Assembly (NCBI RefSeq): GCF_947496195.1
Contig: NZ_CANMBY010000002.1
Span: forward strand, 186,001 to 250,000
DNA from: an uncultured Polaribacter sp.
GTDB taxonomy: Bacteria > Bacteroidota > Bacteroidia > Flavobacteriales > Flavobacteriaceae
Direction: 5' to 3'
DNA: 64,000 nucleotides
Part shown: piece after piece, positions 44,751-52,493 of the stretch
Numbering within the stretch: the first letter of the stretch is position 1
Layout: each line of letters starts with the position of its first letter
The notes under the pieces: generated by a model
The model's database searches: none
What the model saw: only the letters and a program-made list of their open reading frames with translations
What the model was told of the DNA's origin: nothing
Program-made: the position numbers and the translations under genes

Positions 44751-44766
44751 TATAAACAATAAGTAT

Positions 44767-45927
44767 TTATTTTAAGTTTCTTAAAATAAAATCAACAGTT
44801 TTATTCGTATTCTTATTAGTTGCATAAGAATCTGTTATGTGTTTAGAAGCTGAAGCATATTTATTATCTATCATATAGCTGATATCATCAACAAATTCTA
44901 AAGATACTTTTCCTGTTAGCAACAAACTTAAATCTTTACCTTCTGAATGATAATTATAGATTTTTTTTAGGCCAGTTAAATACAAGTAATCTTTTGTAAA
45001 TCCTCCTCCTCTATGTGCCCTAACAGTAATGTAAAAAGCTTGTTCTCTATCTAAATCGTAACCATTATGTAATAATCTAAATGTTCTAGAGAAATCATAT
45101 CCTTTAGCTAAACTATCAACAGCTAACACTCTGTAAGCCAATTCTTTTAATCGTTTTATTGTTAGATTACCAGACATATATTCACTAAAAACAGCTAAGC
45201 CTTCTTGAGTTTCTTCATTATTAGGAAATCCATGAGAAAATATCTTAAGAGGATGTAACATACCATTCATAGTAGTTACCATATGAACACCTATTTCATG
45301 ATTTGTTAAAATATTAATTTCATTTTGAGAAAAAGTATGATTTTCATTAAGCACTAAAGCTTGTGCAGTATTAGAAACCATAGCAATTGCACCCATTGTA
45401 GATGAGTTTTTAATCTCGTAACTAAAGTCATAGTTTTTAGAATATTCTCTAAAAAATTGATGAGATTCTGAAGCAGAATATTTTGGTTGAAAAAGTGAAT
45501 CGTTTTCATCTTCACTATCAAAATGCAAAATAAATTTTGCGTTTTCTACATCATTTTCAGTTGGTGTACCAAAAGAACGTAAACTATTGTAGTAGAACCT
45601 CTTACCTTTACCAATAGTTTCTATACATTGAATTAAGCCTGAATAAAAATAGATAATATCTTCATAGAAATCTCGTAAACGTTCATCTTCTATATCATCT
45701 ATTTTTAACGCAAAAAATTCTTTATGTAAAGAAAATTTATCAAAATCTCTTTTTGGGTAAGTAAACTTTGGATCTGTTAAATATTTAGAATTAAAAAACT
45801 TTGCTTTTTCAGTTTCTATATTATTTGGATTTACATAATTGAGCATTTCAATCTTCTTGACTAACTCATCAATTTTATGGTCTATCTCAAATAGTTTTTG
45901 ATTTTTTATAGATACAGCATCACTCAT
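44767..45927 (-). CDS. DUF1704 (QEGLA-motif) metallopeptidase-like protein
   Basis: The 386-residue protein has the two signatures of the DUF1704/TIGR02421 family: the zinc motif H210-E-I-G-V-H215 and QEGLA at 241-245 with the third ligand Glu (E242). Also 'HRGGGFTKDYLYL' downstream. It is usually annotated 'flavohemoglobin expression-modulating QEGLA motif protein', a name from one early observation; the same fold in animals (the MATCAP group) is a tyrosine/glutamate carboxypeptidase. It is the last gene of the operon with the GshB-like ligase, rhodanese, TerB-like and N-formylglutamate amidohydrolase-like genes (30 bases after the last), which suggests hydrolysis of a peptide or isopeptide. 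Substrate unknown. Confidence 0.87.
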   Translation of the reverse strand: MSDAVSIKNQKLFEIDHKIDELVKKIEMLNYVNPNNIETEKAKFFNSKYLTDPKFTYPKRDFDKFSLHKEFFALKIDDIEDERLRDFYEDIIYFYSGLIQCIETIGKGKRFYYNSLRSFGTPTENDVENAKFILHFDSEDENDSLFQPKYSASESHQFFREYSKNYDFSYEIKNSSTMGAIAMVSNTAQALVLNENHTFSQNEINILTNHEIGVHMVTTMNGMLHPLKIFSHGFPNNEETQEGLAVFSEYMSGNLTIKRLKELAYRVLAVDSLAKGYDFSRTFRLLHNGYDLDREQAFYITVRAHRGGGFTKDYLYLTGLKKIYNYHSEGKDLSLLLTGKVSLEFVDDISYMIDNKYASASKHITDSYATNKNTNKTVDFILRNLK

Positions 45928-45957
45928 AACTCAATTCTCTAATTTCAGGCTGTAAAT

Positions 45958-46788
45958 TTACGATTTATGCTTCGCATAAAAAGTATTAGCGTGTTTTTTT
46001 AACTCTAATTTTAAATATTTTTCTACTGCTGCAACAACTTCTGGATACATAATTTGCTTTAATTCATCACAATAAACTTTTGCAATTTCTGTAGCTAAAA
46101 CCAATGTATTATTGAAGTTTTGAGTAATGTATTTTAAAAAATATCCATTACCTTGAAAAGTATCATTAATTTTCGAAGTCGATTTTATTCCATTTGGTAA
46201 AGGTGTTTTCTCTAAAATAACTCTCCAAGATTCTATTTCTTTTCCAAATCTATGATTATCTATATTAGATGTACCTAAGTTCCAAGTAGGCACTTCTCTT
46301 GTCCAACGTTTCCAGTTATAAGAATGCATGTCATAAACAATACAAACTCCAAACTTTTCTTCTAATTTAGAAATTAGAGCATGCACTACTTTATAAAAAT
46401 TTGCATGTTTTTGTAGGCTCTTTTCATGCATTTCTGTAGGTAAAGGTTCCTTCCACAATTTTTTACCCCAAGCATCTTCATAGATTGCAGTTTCAGGAGC
46501 TCTATTTAAATCGTATTCGAAACGAGAATCACAACCAGCTATTACTATTGGATGACTTTTAACCATTTCTTTTGTCTCTGGATCTTCTTCAAACCAACGT
46601 TCATATTCTGTATGCAAGCAATTGTCCCATAACTCTTGTCTAAATTGATGTCCATTATGAACAGCACCACAAGCATAATGTACGTATTCCTCTATTTTTA
46701 TGGTAAAAGAATAATCTTCTGAAACAGCTTCAAAAGTTTCTTCATTTTTAATTTTAGCTATAATATCTTCAACTGAAAGCTTTACCAT
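45958..46788 (-). CDS. N-formylglutamate amidohydrolase-like protein
   Basis: The 276-residue protein belongs to PF05013: 'HYACGAVHNGHQFRQEL' (metal-ligand His region near 36-48), 'CDSRFEYDLNR', 'IVYDMHSYNW' (Asp/His ligands) and 'NLGTSNIDNH'. Family members release glutamate from N-formylglutamate in histidine degradation or cut other N-acyl groups. No hut genes are present here. It sits in an operon with ATP-grasp ligase and DUF1704 genes (1 and 30 bases from the neighbours), so a role on a different amide is more likely. Confidence 0.85.
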   Translation of the reverse strand: MVKLSVEDIIAKIKNEETFEAVSEDYSFTIKIEEYVHYACGAVHNGHQFRQELWDNCLHTEYERWFEEDPETKEMVKSHPIVIAGCDSRFEYDLNRAPETAIYEDAWGKKLWKEPLPTEMHEKSLQKHANFYKVVHALISKLEEKFGVCIVYDMHSYNWKRWTREVPTWNLGTSNIDNHRFGKEIESWRVILEKTPLPNGIKSTSKINDTFQGNGYFLKYITQNFNNTLVLATEIAKVYCDELKQIMYPEVVAAVEKYLKLELKKHANTFYAKHKS

Positions 46789-46789
46789 T

Positions 46790-47119
46790 TTAATCTATAA
46801 TTTTCTTTAGTAAATTAAATACTTTTTTTTCTATAACGTCAACAGATCCATCTGCAAAGAATACATTTTTAATGTCTCTAATTAAATTTTCTTTTTCAGC
46901 TTGAGAAAACTTATTTTCAGAAATATATTTTTGAATTTTATTTAATCCTTCTTCTTCAGAATCTATAACAACTTCTGTATGAATTTTATGAAATGTAGCA
47001 TCATCAACCCTAGCTAATATGTAAGCCTCTTCTTCTTTACTTTCAAAATGATTACAATGTGCTGCATATAATAATACGTATGCCTCAAACTCTCTTTTTG
47101 TCCAATCTATTTTATTCAT
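46790..47119 (-). CDS. Small TerB-like helical protein
   Basis: The 109-residue protein is all-helical; 'REFEAYVLLYAAHCNHFESKEEEAYILARVDDATFHK' and 'NVFFADGSVDVIEKKVFNLLKKIID' resemble the TerB/DjlA-like metal-binding fold, with the 'ADGSVDVIEK' D-G-x-V-x-x-x-E feature as a clear hallmark. The assignment is moderate. No enzymatic role is known; TerB-like proteins may bind metal or link complexes. It is in the operon, overlapping the sulfurtransferase stop by one base. Confidence 0.65.
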   Translation of the reverse strand: MNKIDWTKREFEAYVLLYAAHCNHFESKEEEAYILARVDDATFHKIHTEVVIDSEEEGLNKIQKYISENKFSQAEKENLIRDIKNVFFADGSVDVIEKKVFNLLKKIID

Positions 47120-47964
47120 TATTTTTCTATTGGTAAATGATTTGTACTACCCCATTCTGTCCAAGAACCATCATAAACAGCATATTTTTTAACACCTGCT
47201 ATTTCTGCTCCTAAAGCTAAAACAGCAGCTGTTATTCCTGAGCCACAACTAAAAATAATTGGCTTGTTAAGCTTGTTTAAATCTTGATATATTGTTTTTA
47301 AATCTTCATCTGATTTTAAATACTGATGGTCTAAAATTTCTGAATAGGGTAAACTTACTGAACCTGGAATATGACCACCTCTTATATCATTTCTTGGTTC
47401 TGGTTCTGTTGCATAAAAACGACCTTTTGATCTTGCATCTAAAACAATACTTTCTTTATTTTTAATATTTTCTATAACATCTTTAGTGAATTTTATTTTA
47501 TCAGGTTGATAAAAAGACTTAAAATCACCTTTACTTAAATTTATTAAATGTTTTTGTTCAACAGGATAATCTTTTGATTTCCAAGCTGGAAAACCACCAT
47601 CTAAAACTGCAATATTAGTAAAACCCATTAGCTGAAACATCCACCAAACTCTAGCAGAAGAATAAATACCTATTTCATCATAAACTATAATACAACTATT
47701 ATTATTTACTCCAATTTCTTGAGCTTTATCTTGAAATTTTTCAGGGGATAAAATTGTGTTTGGAAAAGCAGCCTCTTTATCTGAAAAAGTATTTTTTATA
47801 TCAAAAAAAACAGCACCTTTTATTTTGTAATTTTCTTTAAATGAAAGATTTTCTTTATCTTTTACTTTAGGAATTGTGGCATTAAAAATAATTAAATTCT
47901 CATATTCTAAATGATGATACAGCCATTTAGCTTTTACTTTAGGTGATGGAATTTTTAAAGACAT
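47119..47964 (-). CDS. Sulfurtransferase, two rhodanese domains (SseA-like)
   Basis: The 281-residue protein has an inactive N-terminal rhodanese domain (1-135) and an active C-terminal one with C240 in the loop CGSGITA, which is closest to 3-mercaptopyruvate sulfurtransferases. 'VLDARSKGRFYATEPEPRNDIRGGHIPGSVSLPY' precedes it. It transfers sulfane sulfur to thiol acceptors such as thioredoxin or cyanide. Its ATG is 24 bases after the GshB-like stop, and its TAA overlaps the TerB-like ATG by one base. The context suggests thiol/sulfur handling linked to the neighbouring ligase, which is inference. Confidence 0.92.
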   Translation of the reverse strand: MSLKIPSPKVKAKWLYHHLEYENLIIFNATIPKVKDKENLSFKENYKIKGAVFFDIKNTFSDKEAAFPNTILSPEKFQDKAQEIGVNNNSCIIVYDEIGIYSSARVWWMFQLMGFTNIAVLDGGFPAWKSKDYPVEQKHLINLSKGDFKSFYQPDKIKFTKDVIENIKNKESIVLDARSKGRFYATEPEPRNDIRGGHIPGSVSLPYSEILDHQYLKSDEDLKTIYQDLNKLNKPIIFSCGSGITAAVLALGAEIAGVKKYAVYDGSWTEWGSTNHLPIEK

Positions 47965-47988
47965 TATTAATTTTAATTAATAAAATAA

Positions 47989-49023
47989 TTAAGCATCGTC
48001 TACTACTTTTTTAAGTTTAGACTTTCTTAAAAATGCTGCATCTCTTTCTAAAACTTTACTTTCCATAAAGTTAACAACTTTTTCTTGTATGCGTGTTTTG
48101 TAAACCTTATTCATGTAGGTTATTCCTCCTGGAGACATCACATTAACCTCAACAAGTTTTCCTCCTATCACATCAATACCAACAAAATAAAGACCATCTT
48201 TTACTAATTTTGGACCAATTTTATCACATAAAATCTTTTCTTGTTTTGTTAATTTGTGTTTAGCAACTCTACCTCCTGCTGAAACATTAGACCTATGATC
48301 TTTTTCACCAGGAATTCTACGCATTGCACCAATAGGTAGACCATTTAATAATAAAACTCTAACATCTCCTTGATCTGCTCCTTCAATATATTCTTGTAAT
48401 ATTACATAATCTGAACCTCCATCACCTTTGCTAATGTAAAAATCTAATAATGAGTTGATATTGCCCATTGCAGATTTTTCAATTAAAATAACTCCAGATC
48501 CTCCAAAACCATTTAAAGGTTTTAATATCATTTTATCAGAAGAAGATTCTTCTATCATTTTAATTAAATAATCTTTATTTTTTGATACATGTGTAACAGG
48601 AATTATCTCATTATTCGGATCTTCAAAAACAGCTGTATATAATTTATTATTTGCTTCACGCATTCCTTGTACAGAATTAATGATAAAAACATCATCTTTT
48701 ACTGAGTCTAAAAAATTTAGCATTAAAGGATCTAAAGGTGGCTCTGCACGCATAAAAATAACATCAAACCCTGCAAGAGGTAACATTTCTTCTCTTGTTG
48801 TTGTTTTGTTATAGAAAGTTTTAATATTTGGTGGTATTTTTTCTAGTCTATTTAAAATTGTGCAAAAGGCATTTGTTACACTATTTCTAATAGTAAGATT
48901 AGAAGGTGTGCAAATAGCCACTCCATGACCTCTTTTAGCACATTCATGTATTAAAGTTAAAGATGTATCATTTTCTGGAGATTTTATAGTTTCCCAAGGA
49001 TACATTAAAAAGCAAACATTCAT
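47989..49023 (-). CDS. GshB-like ATP-grasp ligase (glutathione synthetase family)
   Basis: The 344-residue protein has the prokaryotic glutathione synthetase fold: N-terminal domain 'FLMYPWETIKSPENDTSLTLIHEC', 'VIFMRAEPPLDPLML' (substrate domain), 'ILKPLNGFGGSGVILIEK' (ATP-grasp lysine and glycine loop), 'EYIEGADQGDVRVLLLNG' and 'VGIDVIGGKLVEVNVMSPGG' (metal ligands Asp/Glu/Asn). It would join a gamma-Glu peptide or analogue to a second amino acid with ATP. The residues for ATP and Mg are intact. Glutathione is expected to be absent in bacillithiol-using Flavobacteriia, so the true substrate may differ. It is the first gene of the five-gene cluster, 48 bases after a glutamate-type symporter gene. 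Confidence 0.85.
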   Translation of the reverse strand: MNVCFLMYPWETIKSPENDTSLTLIHECAKRGHGVAICTPSNLTIRNSVTNAFCTILNRLEKIPPNIKTFYNKTTTREEMLPLAGFDVIFMRAEPPLDPLMLNFLDSVKDDVFIINSVQGMREANNKLYTAVFEDPNNEIIPVTHVSKNKDYLIKMIEESSSDKMILKPLNGFGGSGVILIEKSAMGNINSLLDFYISKGDGGSDYVILQEYIEGADQGDVRVLLLNGLPIGAMRRIPGEKDHRSNVSAGGRVAKHKLTKQEKILCDKIGPKLVKDGLYFVGIDVIGGKLVEVNVMSPGGITYMNKVYKTRIQEKVVNFMESKVLERDAAFLRKSKLKKVVDDA

Positions 49024-49071
49024 ATTTTTAGTATTCTGTTTTTTAATTCTATTTTATAATTATAATTGAGA

Positions 49072-50400
49072 CTATTTTACTTCATCGTAATTATCGTCCC
49101 AATTTTTAGCAACAGGGTTATCATGTAATTTACCTACAGACTTTGCAACTAAAGCAGATACAGTTGCATCTCCTGTTACATTTACAACAGTTCTACACAT
49201 ATCTAAAGGTCTATCAACTGCAAAAATTAAAGCTAAACCTATAGCTAACTTATCTGCTGGAAAATTAACTGCTTCTAAAACTATTACTAACATAACCATA
49301 CCTGCACCAGGCACAGCTGCAGAACCAATAGATGCTAATAAAGCTGTTAAAACTATCATCAGTTGATCTACAAATGATAATTCGAAACCTAATGCTTGAG
49401 CTATAAAAACAGCAGCAACTGCTTGGTATAAAGAAGTTCCATCCATATTTATTGTAGCTCCAACAGGTAAAACAAAACTAGATACTTCTTTATCTACACC
49501 TATATGTTCTTCAACCCTTTCCATAGTTACAGGTAAAGTAGCAGCACTAGAACTCGTTGAAAAAGCTAATAATTGAGCTGGACTTAATTGTTTTAAAAAC
49601 CATAATGGATTCTTCTTTGTAAAAATACTTACAAATATCATGTAGATTGTAATCATTAATAACAACCCACCAACAACTGTCATAGCATATTTTAAAAGTG
49701 CAACTAATAAATCTGGATCATTAGATGAGACTACAACATTTGCCAATAAAGCAAAAACTGCATATGGAGCGAAAAGCATAATTAAATCAACCATTTTTAA
49801 AACAACTTCGTTTAAAGAATCGAAGAAGTCTTTTAAAGGTTTTGCTCTTTTTTCTCCTATCAATAACATTGAAATTCCTAAAAATATCGTGAAGAAAATT
49901 ACTTGAAGCATAGATTTATTTTCACTCATTGCTTTTAGAGCGTTATCAGGGACCATATCAACTAAAAATTGCAATGGTCCACTGCTTTTTTGTTTAGAAG
50001 CTTCTGCTATTTTAGACTGTACACCTCCACTATTTGCATAAGTATCTGTTAGTTTAGTTATTGTTTCTTCAGAAATACCATTTCCTGGTTGTACAATGTT
50101 TACTAGTAATAAACCTATAGAAATAGCTATAACTGTTGTTACAATATAAATACCAATTGTTCTTAATCCTATATTTTTAAATTTAGAAATATCTTTTAAA
50201 TCAGATATTCCTTTAACTAACGAAGCAATAATTAATGGAACTGCGATTAACTTAAGCAGTTTAACGAAAATTGTTCCAAAAGGGTTAATCCAATTCGCAA
50301 TAAATTGTGCTCCTCCATTTATGGTAGTCATTCCTAATCCAAAAAGGATTCCTAATACCATACCAATCAAAATTTTCCAGTGTAAAGCGAGATTTTTCAT
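49072..50400 (-). CDS. Dicarboxylate/glutamate:cation symporter (DAACS family)
   Basis: The 442-residue protein, starting at ATG 50400 (the codon before it is TTG), has eight membrane helices and two re-entrant hairpins: HP1 'FSTSSSAATLPVTM' and the helix-7 motif 'NMDGTSLYQ' of the excitatory amino acid transporter fold, then 'GAGMVMLVIVLEAV' (HP2) and 'DRPLDMCRTVVNVTGDATVS' in helix 8. It imports glutamate, aspartate or C4-dicarboxylates with sodium or protons. It is directly upstream of the GshB-like gene on the same strand (48 bases, no terminator seen) and may be part of its operon. Confidence 0.93.
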   Translation of the reverse strand: MKNLALHWKILIGMVLGILFGLGMTTINGGAQFIANWINPFGTIFVKLLKLIAVPLIIASLVKGISDLKDISKFKNIGLRTIGIYIVTTVIAISIGLLLVNIVQPGNGISEETITKLTDTYANSGGVQSKIAEASKQKSSGPLQFLVDMVPDNALKAMSENKSMLQVIFFTIFLGISMLLIGEKRAKPLKDFFDSLNEVVLKMVDLIMLFAPYAVFALLANVVVSSNDPDLLVALLKYAMTVVGGLLLMITIYMIFVSIFTKKNPLWFLKQLSPAQLLAFSTSSSAATLPVTMERVEEHIGVDKEVSSFVLPVGATINMDGTSLYQAVAAVFIAQALGFELSFVDQLMIVLTALLASIGSAAVPGAGMVMLVIVLEAVNFPADKLAIGLALIFAVDRPLDMCRTVVNVTGDATVSALVAKSVGKLHDNPVAKNWDDNYDEVK

Positions 50401-50521
50401 CAAAAAGTTTAAAAATTTAAGAATTTGAAAGATAAAAAAATTATTAAAAACTGAAGTGACTTTATTTGTATATTGTGTGATATTTTTACAAAAAAAGGAT
50501 ATTAATTATTAAAAACATAAT

Positions 50522-51160
50522 ATGGAAGGTATTTTAGATTTATTAAATAGTGATTTGGGAAAACAAATTGTATCTGGTGTAGCAGGATCTACAGGCACAG
50601 ATACAAATAAAACAAGTAGTGTTTTAACTATGGCTTTACCTGTTTTAATGAAAGGAATGGAAAGAAATGCTTCTTCACCTGAAGGTGCAGCTGGTTTATT
50701 AAATGCTTTAAACAATAAACATGATGGAAGTATTTTAGATAATTTAAGCGGATTATTTAATGGTGGTGTAGATGATAGTGTAAAGCAAGATGGAGCAGGA
50801 ATTTTAGGGCATATTTTAGGAGGAAAACAAAATGGTGTTCAGCAAGTTATTGGACAAAAATCTGGTTTAGACGCAGATACTGTTGGTAATATATTAAAAA
50901 TAGCTGCACCATTAGTAATGGGATATTTAGGTAAACAAAAAAATAATCAAAACATAGCAAATTCAGGCGATTTAACTGGGTTATTAGGAGGTTTACTTGG
51001 TGGTAATAGTGCTAAAAGTGAACAAAACTTTTTAGAACAAATCTTAGATGCAGATGGTGATGGAAGTGTTGTAGATGACGTTGCAGGAATGCTTTTAGGT
51101 GGTAACAAAAAGTCTGGAGGTGGACTTGGTGGAATGTTAGGTGGTTTGTTTGGAAAATAA
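50522..51160 (+). CDS. DUF937 domain protein
   Basis: The 212-residue protein is the DUF937 family: repetitive helical segments 'GILDLLNSDLGKQIVSGVAG', 'VLTMALPVLMKGMERNA', then 'GILGHILGGKQNGVQQVIGQKSGLD' and 'VGNILKIAAPLVMGYLGK'. A Gly/Leu-rich C-terminal portion ('GLLGGLLGGNS', 'GGGLGGMLGGLFGK') flanks an EF-hand-like 'DADGDGSVVDDVAGML'. The function is unknown. It is monocistronic with a long hairpin downstream, convergent with bshA. Confidence 0.82.
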   Translation: MEGILDLLNSDLGKQIVSGVAGSTGTDTNKTSSVLTMALPVLMKGMERNASSPEGAAGLLNALNNKHDGSILDNLSGLFNGGVDDSVKQDGAGILGHILGGKQNGVQQVIGQKSGLDADTVGNILKIAAPLVMGYLGKQKNNQNIANSGDLTGLLGGLLGGNSAKSEQNFLEQILDADGDGSVVDDVAGMLLGGNKKSGGGLGGMLGGLFGK

Positions 51161-51174
51161 ACTTAAAAATAATT

Positions 51175-51220
51175 AATCATAGAAAAGCTCAAACTATAAA
51201 GTTTGAGCTTTTCTATGATT
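51175..51220. terminator. 21-bp perfect hairpin, bidirectional, between DUF937 and bshA
   Basis: Positions 51175-51195 pair exactly with 51200-51220 (loop ATAA). The core GCTCAAACT is followed by TTTTCTATG on both strands. The stem reaches into the bshA stop codon (51219-51221). Unusually long for a local terminator, where 8-14 bp is common in this window. Confidence 0.7.
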
Positions 51221-52352
51221 ACACTTTACTTTTGTAACAAGATTTGTAAATATCTTCGTAAACAGGTAAAATATTTTGTAAAGAAAACTTTTTTGTATGC
51301 TCTTTAGCTCTTTGTTTAAATTGTTCTAAAACAACATCATCTTTTAGAATAGATATTGCATTCATTGCCATATCTTTAACATCTCCTAAATTACTTAAAA
51401 AACCTGTTTCACCATGTATATTAACTTCTGGTAAACCACCAGTATTAGTAGATATAACAGGAGTTTTAGCAGCCATTGCCTCTAATGCTGCCAAACCAAA
51501 ACTTTCTGTTTTAGAAGGTAATAAAAAAACATCTGAATAACAGAGTATTTTATCTATTTCTGTACTATTGCCTAAAAAGAATACTTTGTTTTTTATACCT
51601 AGTTTTTTTGTTAATTTTTCTGCTAAAACTCTATCAGGCCCTTCACCAATTAATAACAGTTTTGATGGAATTTCTTTTTGAACTTCATAAAAAACTCGAA
51701 CTACATCTTCTACTCTTTTTACAGGTCTAAAATTACTGATATGGGTTAAAATACGTTCGTTACTTTTTGCAAGAGCTCCTCTTTTACATTCTTCATCTTG
51801 AGCTCTATCATATTTTTTTATGTCTATAAAATTATAAACAACTTGTATGGCTTTATCAATTTTAAATAATTGATTTGTAGTTTCTTTTAAATTATTTGAT
51901 ACAGCTGTAACTACATCAGAATTATTAATACTAAATTCAACTGCTGCTTTGTAAGTTGGATGACTACCAACAAGTGTAATATCTGTACCATGTAAAGTAG
52001 TAACCACTTTTATTTTGATACCTTTTTCTAACAGCATTTGTTTAGCCATATATGCAGCATATGCGTGTGGAATTGCATAATGAACATGTAAAACTTCTAA
52101 TTGATATCTTTCTACAACATCAACCATTCTTGTAGAGAGTGCTAACTCATAGGGTTGATATTGAAATAAAGGGTATTCTTCTATGACTACTTGATGAAAA
52201 TGCAATTTATGTGATAAAAAATCTAAACGAACTGGTTGATTATAGGTTATAAAATGTACTTCATGACCATTATCTGCAAGTGCCATTCCTAACTCTGTAG
52301 CTACTACTCCACTTCCTCCAAAAGTAGGATAACAAACAATTCCGATTTTCAT
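51219..52352 (-). CDS. bshA: N-acetyl-alpha-D-glucosaminyl L-malate synthase (bacillithiol pathway)
   Basis: The 377-residue GT4 glycosyltransferase opens with 'MKIGIVCYPTFGGSGVVATELG', the diagnostic BshA N-terminus, and continues with 'VHYAIPHAYAAYMA', 'TLHGTDITLVGSHP', 'AVSNNLKETTNQLF', 'ISNFRPVKRV' and the GT4 E-x7-E 'SKTESFGLAALEAMA'. It joins GlcNAc from UDP-GlcNAc to L-malate, the first step of bacillithiol synthesis, followed by BshB and BshC. Its presence implies that bacillithiol is the main cellular thiol. No bshB/bshC gene is adjacent. A terminator separates it from the upstream transketolase gene. Confidence 0.93.
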   Translation of the reverse strand: MKIGIVCYPTFGGSGVVATELGMALADNGHEVHFITYNQPVRLDFLSHKLHFHQVVIEEYPLFQYQPYELALSTRMVDVVERYQLEVLHVHYAIPHAYAAYMAKQMLLEKGIKIKVVTTLHGTDITLVGSHPTYKAAVEFSINNSDVVTAVSNNLKETTNQLFKIDKAIQVVYNFIDIKKYDRAQDEECKRGALAKSNERILTHISNFRPVKRVEDVVRVFYEVQKEIPSKLLLIGEGPDRVLAEKLTKKLGIKNKVFFLGNSTEIDKILCYSDVFLLPSKTESFGLAALEAMAAKTPVISTNTGGLPEVNIHGETGFLSNLGDVKDMAMNAISILKDDVVLEQFKQRAKEHTKKFSLQNILPVYEDIYKSCYKSKV

Positions 52353-52427
52353 ATATTGTGAAAGAATTTACATTTTCTTAGTTGTAAAGATAAAAGGATT
52401 CTTACAAATCCATCTAAATGAAATCAT

Positions 52428-52460
52428 AAAAAAAAAACCTACAATTAAATTGTAGGTTTT
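52428..52460 (-). terminator. Terminator of the transketolase N-half gene
   Basis: AAAACCTACAA (52434-52444) pairs with TTGTAGGTTTT (52450-52460); the minus strand has a long T-tract (opposite 52428-52437). Confidence 0.85.
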
Positions 52461-52493
52461 TATATTATGAATATTATCATAAAAATATTTACG

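Noticed and set aside
37446..49023. Reading the GCS2 and GshB-like genes as a standard glutathione operon
   Set aside because: The genes are not adjacent, the GCS2 protein has CBS domains and is coupled to a deacylase, and bshA nearby points to bacillithiol as the main thiol.
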